Of a stretch of 64,000 nucleotides of DNA, positions 58,620 to 64,000 are shown one piece after another (the stretch's first letter is position 1; the number at the start of each line of letters is the position of its first letter). The notes beneath the pieces were generated by a model that worked only from the letters and a program-made list of their open reading frames with translations, made no database searches and was not told the origin of the DNA. The position numbers were made by a program, and so were the translations under genes. Origin of the DNA: Bryum argenteum. Taxonomy: Eukaryota > Streptophyta > Bryopsida > Bryales > Bryaceae. The stretch lies in the NCBI GenBank assembly GCA_037043015.1, contig CM073326.1, positions 14,454,345 to 14,518,344 of the forward strand. The letters run 5' to 3'.

Positions 58620-59890
58620 CGGAGGGGGTAAACCGTTCACCTCTCCTCATTTCCTCTCATTTGTAATTTCCTCTCTCTCTCTCACTTTTGCGCTCTCCTC
58701 TCACTTGTGCTCTCTCCACACTTTCTCTCCTCTCTCATTTGCACTTGCTCTCTCCTCTCATTTGCTACTTGCTCTCTCATCTCTCCTTTCTTGCTGTCTT
58801 CCCTCCTCTCTACTTTCATGCTTTCTTGCTGTCTTCTCTCCTCTCCTCTCTGCTTGCATGCTTTCTTGCCTTAGCCGTTTCTGTGCTGGCAGCCGATAGT
58901 ATTCAGTTTTAGGGTTTAGGGTTTTTAGAAGCGGCCGATATTTTTAAGGTCCGGTAAGCGACTTTGCTTGGGAGCGGAGGCAAAGCGGCCGACACACCTT
59001 ACGCACCGGCCGCGGCTGCGGGAGAGCGGAGCACTCCTTACGCACCGGCCGACATCGAGCACACGCCACCGATACATCTCCGATGGCGTCGTCGAAGAGG
59101 TAAGCCGATTTAGCTCTTCCGCGACGTTCGTATCGCCCGTTTCGATTGGCGTCGTTTCATTTGCATCTTTTCGTCGAGTTCTCTTGCCTTGTGTGTGTTT
59201 GGCCGCCGACCGATAGTTTATGTTGTGTTTCGCCAACCGCGTCTTTCGCGTGATGCATTAACTTAGAACACTGTGCTTTGTGTGTCGGCTGGCAGCCGAT
59301 AGCCCATTTGCTGTAGCTTGTTCTCTTGTAATGCTTAGTGTACTCGCGGGTCGTTAGTAGCTCCTCTGCCTTAGCGCCTTACACTGCCTTGTGTATCGGG
59401 CCGCGACGATAGCTTCTATTCGTTTACCGGCGGACCGATAGCATGCTATTCTTTGAGGTCATTAGACTAGCTATCATCGTAACTTTGCGTTGTCGCGTTT
59501 GAATATTTGTGCATTGTCGCTATCGGCCGGCAAACCGATACCATGGTTGTTATCGCCGGGCAACCGATAAGATATTCGTTCTATCGATATCTGAGAATGT
59601 ACGTTCATGGCGTTTACTAATATACCTCACATGCTGTTCATTCGAGAAAACCACCAGCCCTAGCTAGATCGCTTGGTGTGGAACTTGCACACACGGATGT
59701 CAAGCATGGAGACATCGTCCCGCGTGCGGCAAGATGGGCCGTTAATCCGATCATCATCCAAAGAAGTGGGGACTATCTTTGGAGAGTCCTCCCCAGCCAG
59801 CGAATCGAGATTGCTTGCTCGTACCTCTACAAGGGTAATATGATCCCTGGGTACGGTGATGTGCTCGAAATTCTGGAGAATCACTACTAG
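58620..59890 (+). CDS. Candidate divergent gene, cut by the CACTA end (unrecognised)
   Basis: A CT-rich leader (58625-58870), a TTTTAGGGTTTAGGGTTTTT telo-box stretch and then ATGGCGTCGTCGAAGAG at 59083, ending at a GTAAGC donor (59100), form a typical plant 5' end. A later exon-like frame from about 59658 (after CCACCAG) reads ALARSLGVELAHTDVKHGD, then IVPRAARWAVNPIIIQ and GYGDVLEILENHY, stopping at 59890. The two exons do not join in phase, so an exon is missing between them. The last codons come from the tip of the CACTA element that begins at 59882, so the original 3' end is lost or displaced. I do not recognise the protein. Several palindromes lie in its supposed introns. Confidence 0.4.
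58911..58927 (+). promoter_or_regulatory. Telo-box pair (TTTAGGG) in a 5' leader
   Basis: TTTTAGGGTTTAGGGTTTTT holds two TTTAGGG units. In plants such telo-boxes are common in promoters and 5' leaders of growth-related genes; here it follows a CT-rich tract and precedes an ATG. Confidence 0.6.
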
Positions 59891-60239
59891 GGTGGACACT
59901 GGTTAACCACCTTCCTGACGTGGCTTTATACACTAGAAAGTGTCTCAAGGGTCCCCATATAAACGTGGCTTTAACCATAGATAAACGTTGCTACCAATCG
60001 AGCCACGTCCAGGTGCTGGCTTAAGCCACGTTGAATGTATACTTTGGGAACGTCTGTTCTCAAGCGAGGTTCCCTTCCGAAGCAAACTTACAGCCCTTCC
60101 ACGTCAGCTTCTATGGGCTTCCACGTCAGATTTTTTGGACCTCTTATACAATCTAGTTGGCATGGAGGGGTTTTTTACTAATGGAAAATTACTGTTCACG
60201 AAGGAGAATTGTGGTAGTAAGTTAACCGAATGGTAAATT

Positions 60240-60998
60240 GTGAGTAAATTACAATTGTGTATTTACCATTCCATATTTAGGGTTGAGATGTAAAGATTTA
60301 CATTTCATAGTAACTGTAATATTTAGTTTACTTCTTTGTAAGGTTTAATTAGTGTGCCACGTGTCATCATCCTCTTGGTGCCATGAAATTGCTATATTTA
60401 GAAAATTTGTGTCATAGAATGTTTAGTCTAAACAAGGGCAAGGTATTTTAATTTTTAAAGTTAGGTGTCTATTTATAAACCGAATATGGATTCTTCAAGT
60501 GGGTACGTGGCAGTTATTGATTGACGGAATGATTAACGAAATGCTTCCTTTTACTCGATTAATTTAGCCCTGAATTATAGGATCTCGTTCATGACACTAG
60601 CTACATCGAGAAATGGCAGCGTGAACAGTGGCTTTCAACGTGGCAAAGGCAAGATTAGATTGGAAGCTTGCAAAGTGAAATAGCAAAGGCAAGAATAGAA
60701 GCTTGTAAAGTGAAATGTGGACCTTTAGTGTATTGCCAGGGCCATGATGGCAGTGGTATATATACATGTTACTGTTTTTGGCATCCAAGTAGGCAATTGG
60801 ATACACTGATGGTCTCAAAAAATGGTCCCTACGTTGTTGCATCACGCACTGTACTTACTACCTAACGCTAACAAGTTCGAGAGAGATATACATTCTTCAG
60901 CCTCACATTAGCAATACAGTTTTAGAAAATAATTGCAATGCAAAGAACTGAAGCACCACAACTATACACATGCTCACATCTACAAGCTCAACAAGTCA
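60240..60998. other. CACTA interior, non-coding
   Basis: AT-rich DNA between the subterminal repeats and the 3' end of the Transposase_24-like gene. No ORF of note. It probably holds that gene's polyadenylation region. Confidence 0.5.
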
Positions 60999-63709
60999 CT
61001 ACTCCTCCTCGTCGCTGGCGCTTCCATCTGACCCAGACGACCCGGAACTTGTGGCAGATCCATCGTCCTCCTTTCCATTCTCAGGGGCTGATTCCGAGTC
61101 AGTTGCAGACTCCTCCTCCACGTCAACAGCCTTGGCTTTCGTTTTCCCCTCCTTTCTCATCTTCGCAGCCGCCTTTGCCACTTGTGTGCACTGTACACTC
61201 CTTGGCTCTTTCCACTTGCAGTTGTGCCTTGGCGGCTCACTGCATTCTGCTTCGTGGACCGTGCCTGTTGTTTCCATGGTTACCCGGGACAGAGCCTCCC
61301 TTGTGCGAATGGCCAGGGCCCCATATGCGTGAAATTTCGCAAATTCCACTTCCTCCTCGGTTGGAGTCCTGTTGAACTCTGATTCCTGTCGAATTGCCAG
61401 TCAAATCGTCCATGAGAAGTAAATTTAGGTGGAGGAATCCATGGCCTGAAACAAACAATTGCACTTGTTAAAATCAAGGAGAGTAAGTATTGGATTGGGT
61501 GCTTACAAACTTTTGCACCATTCCCTTCATTCCAAATCTGCCCCACCTATGAGTTCCTCCTCCATCTTTGAACCTTGCCTCTGCTGCGACCCGGCACTTG
61601 TGTGCTTTTGATTGTTTTTTTGGGTCAGAGAGTGAATCCCATATGGCGTTCCAAGCTGTCAAGCTGCACCCAATCGGAATTGTGCACTTGCTTTTCTCTA
61701 GTCCCTCCTGTTGCTTATCTTTTATCCTAGCTCGTTTTTCTTTGATATTATTGCCTATGTACTTCATTAAGTAGTCATCATCCCACGAGCCAGGGTATAG
61801 TTCTCTCATCCTCAACTTGAATCTCGTCTTAAGGGCTGGGCACTGCTTGTTCCAATCTAGATGCCACTCAAATATCTTAGCAGCTCTATCACAAGCATAG
61901 TGTCTAAGATGCTCCCAGAATTGTCCTATTGGAACTGCCTTTGCATTGGTTTCGCATGGTGGAGCGTTGTGCACTGCCTCCCAAGTACCTAAACTGACTT
62001 CCTCACTTCTACCTGGGTTCAAAGACAACGCACCAGCTGAACACGAAGAGGAGGAACGGACTGGATGGGGAACTCTACCTTCAGATTGCCGTCGTCCTAC
62101 AGCAACGACTGGAACGATGGCGTTCCCTCCTACTGCCGTGCTTGACGACGGTGAGCCTCCAGGTATGTCAAACAGGGCATGTCGCTTGGCCACGAGATCT
62201 TGAATGCTAGCGTCAATGTTTCGAGCAATCGACTGCCGCTGCTTCTCAAACTCCGCAGCATTCAGCTCCTTGCGCATTGCCGCTATGCGCTCGTCATCAG
62301 AAAGGGTGTTGGGCTTACGGGTGCTGGTTGTGGATGTAGGAACCCCTGCAGCAAGCGCTGGTACCTCGTGACGGTGGCGTTCACGTGGTGGTGGTGACTC
62401 AGGCTCGGGTGCTGGAAACTCAGGCTCCGGTTCTGGAAACTGAGGGGCTGCGGGGGGCAATTTTCTCGCTTTCTTCTCGGCCTTCTTTGCGGCCTTCGCT
62501 GCTCTTTGCTCCTTCCTTGCATCCTTCTGATTTGCAGGCACGGGGTTTGGCTGCCCTACAGATGACGTCTCTTTCGCAGGTGATCCCGATTGGCCATGAG
62601 ATGAATCTCCTCTCGGTCCTACAAAGACCTCCGGAATCTACAACAAAACTTTCAAACTTCAGTCGTATCCAGGACTTCTTTTAGATTAAAACATAAACTT
62701 ATAATCAAAATTTCAATCCCAATCCATTGTGCATGAAAACAATTCAAAGTTGCCTCGCTCTTACTGATGCATGGGGTGCTCTCGTACTAAGCCACTTCAG
62801 GCGAGCTGGTGTTGGAAGGGAAGCCATGATGCGGTCAAGAGCCTCCTCAGGTGATTCGGGATTGCCTGAGAGTGGTGTAGCATCGCCAGATTGGATAGGG
62901 CTACTTACAGGAGGTGGTGTCCTCATCGGGGAGGCCAGACAAGGTCGTCCCACGGGAACGATTGCACCCTCCAAGCCTGCTGCTCCTCTCCCTGCGTCGT
63001 CTTCGCTGCTGGCGACTTCCACCTGTGGCAAGTCCGGCTTGTGGATTGGAAGGATAGGACACCGAGAAAGGCTGGCCTGTGGCGAAGTCAGGTCCCCGTT
63101 GGCGCTCGGCTCTCCAACTGCCTCTTCTTCTCGTGAATGGATGTCCCCATTGGCACTTGGCTCTCCAACACGCTTGTCTTTGGTGCTGCATTGGTGCACC
63201 ACCTCCTCCTCATCAGAGCCACTCCCCTCAGCAATTGGGGCAAGGGATTCGGGCGTCGTCACCTCCAACGACCTTCTTGCACGCCTCTTCATTTTTCCTG
63301 GAGACAACAAGATGGTGATTTTGCTGGGACTGCTCGTGCTTCTGGCCTGCTCAACTCCGTTGTTGCCGTCAATGTTTAGGTGTATATGAACACCTTTCTC
63401 TATCTCTGCGGCCTCCATTCGGCGTGCGCTGCGCCTCGTATGCTTCACGTTGCCCTCCGGGGGTAGCTTCCTCTTTCGCACCTTCGGGAGTGGTGGTTTC
63501 AGCTTCGAGTTGGGCGTCACGACTTGCTCTAAAGATTTTTGCCTCCAGCCCTCGGCTTGATCCAAAGGGGACGCGACAGCATTGTGCGCCGCGGAATCAT
63601 CACCCACCATCTGGACACCTACTGGCCTTGCATTTGCTTCTTCTACTTCGGTTGGAACTTCAACCAAGTGTGCGGACAACCTACTAGGTTTCTTCTTCGC
63701 ACGCGACAT
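60999..63709 (-). CDS. Transposase_24-like (TNP1-type) CACTA protein, 3 exons, 820 aa
   Basis: Exon 1 63709-62765, intron 62764-62638 (GTAAGA...TGTAG), exon 2 62637-61507, intron 61506-61386 (GTAAGC...GACAG), exon 3 61385-60999; all phases agree, giving 820 residues. The start is the first ATG in frame (MSRAKKKPSRLSAH). Exon 1 is basic and disordered with a nearly exact internal repeat (GEPSANGD). Exon 2 has a Lys/Ala-rich helix (KEQRAAKAAKKAEKKARK), a Pro-Glu stretch, then the PF03004-like core: ELYPGSWDDDYLMKYIGNNI, KEKRARIKDKQQ and LTAWNAIWDSLSDPKKQSKA. Exon 3 gives TPTEEEVEFAKFHAYGALA and ends in an acidic Ser tail (SGSDGSASDEEE). In CACTA elements such proteins bind subterminal repeats and help the TNPD transposase. 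No break is visible, so this copy may be intact. Confidence 0.72.
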
Positions 63710-64000
63710 TGCGACTACACGAAGCGTGAACCTCAGAACCGCTGGGCCTACCCTAAAAACCTGGAGCGGCAATGCTAATCGAAGAACACAACTAACAATG
63801 AGCCTGCTGCAGATCGATGCACTAAAAGCAGCGAGCAAAGAGCTGAGAGACAAAGCGAAGACCCCAGGTGAGCAATTGAAGTGAGCTAAGACTGCTGCAG
63901 ATCGCGGGACAACCGCGGGCGTGACCTAAAGGCGTGGAGAGGGTCAGGCTTCCCATTACCAGAAGGTAAGCCCCGAATCCGTGTCGTGTTGTTTTTATTT

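Larger units (their letters stand above)
52924..59569. repeat. Dispersed short palindrome, consensus near TATCGGCYGGCRGCCGATA, 20+ copies
   Basis: Copies, some degenerate, start at about 52924, 53040, 53309, 53370, 53444, 55506, 55565, 55683, 56963, 57684, 57776, 57868, 57960, 58033, 58083, 58105, 58582, 58883, 59283, 59394, 59425, 59521 and 59551. The best (58033-58051) has 7-8 bp arms around a GGC centre. Both ends vary between GATA and GACA. They lie in spacers, in a probable intron, in a 92-bp tandem array and, at 56963, inside a coding segment. I found none elsewhere in the window. No matching family is known to me. Confidence 0.85.
59882..64000 (-). mobile_element. CACTA (En/Spm) element, left end, extends beyond the window
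   Basis: It begins CACTACTAGGGTGGACACT at 59882. In the first few hundred bases the word ACGTGG and its complement CCACGT recur in both orientations: 59918, 59963, 60003, 60026, 60099, 60121, then 60357, 60506 and 60635. This is the typical subterminal-repeat layout to which CACTA transposase binds. A spliced Transposase_24-like gene on the minus strand follows. The other end and any TNPD-type transposase should lie right of the window. It was inserted into the last codons of the candidate gene at 58620-59890; the left flank is AAT. Confidence 0.72.

Noticed and set aside
58688-58912. Leu/Ser-rich frames that look like membrane proteins
   Set aside because: They are translations of a CT-rich leader tract; low complexity explains the hydrophobicity.
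61436-61507. Acceptor at TTTGTTTCAG (about 61447) for exon 3 of the Transposase_24-like gene
   Set aside because: It would introduce a stop after six codons; the downstream GACAG acceptor keeps the frame and restores TPTEEEVEFA.
60999-63709. Plus-strand frames at 61-63.8 kb as genes
   Set aside because: They are antisense to the three-exon minus-strand gene and lack splice logic or motifs.

Overview
The window looks like nuclear DNA of a land plant, probably a non-flowering one. It holds a plant-type pantothenate kinase fused to a DUF89 domain, bestrophin/VCCN-like chloride-channel remnants, an LRR array with the F-P-S-G-L / C-x-x-L wording of plant resistance-type repeats, short GT-AG introns (84-127 bp), TTTAGGG-type repeats and plant transposon families. 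The non-flowering guess is weak and rests on the LRR wording and the near-intronless kinase gene. Only one gene is clearly intact and housekeeping; most of the rest is transposon-derived.

Layout. 1-3.1 kb: no convincing gene. 3.1-6.5 kb: PIF/Harbinger element A, with tail-to-tail transposase and accessory ORFs. 6.6-13.3 kb: non-autonomous elements (a TIR family starting TAACCCCTAAACGTCC and a fold-back family with CACTACTA ends), a perfect 20-bp-stem hairpin, and an unrecognised gene whose last exon encodes a coiled coil plus a RING-like zinc motif. 13.6-16.7 kb: two tandem bestrophin-like pseudogenes on the minus strand. 19.4-22.2 kb: PANK-DUF89 gene (two exons, 895 residues). 22.9-24.9 kb: a 2.02-kb Tc1 (DD34E) element with both TIRs and TA flanks. 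25-31 kb: AT-rich DNA, a 2.1-kb element with G-run ends, a LINE 3' remnant and a tRNA-Lys(CUU)-like sequence. 31.3-34.7 kb: Harbinger element B, inverted relative to A and damaged in different places. 35-39 kb: MITEs and minisatellites. 39.5-44.8 kb: a broken Ty3/gypsy chromovirus-like fossil, abutting an LRR gene (44.8-46.6 kb) built of exact 144-bp repeats. 47-52.4 kb: repeats and a second, truncated Ty3/gypsy fossil. 52.6-59.6 kb: a distinctive island with a DUF7869-like gene in pieces and more than 20 copies of a short palindrome close to TATCGGCYGGCRGCCGATA, with telomere-like repeats near both ends. 59.9-64 kb: the left end of a CACTA (En/Spm) element and its spliced Transposase_24-like gene; the element runs off the window.

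The best candidate for something undescribed is the 52.6-59.6 kb island. Its palindromes sit in spacers, probable introns, a promoter-proximal tandem array and at least one coding segment, and I did not see them elsewhere in the window. They may be a miniature mobile palindrome or a regulatory/structural repeat tied to the DUF7869 locus. Secondary points are the two Harbinger copies that could invert the 25-kb segment carrying the kinase gene, and the LTR that ends 3 bp before an LRR exon.
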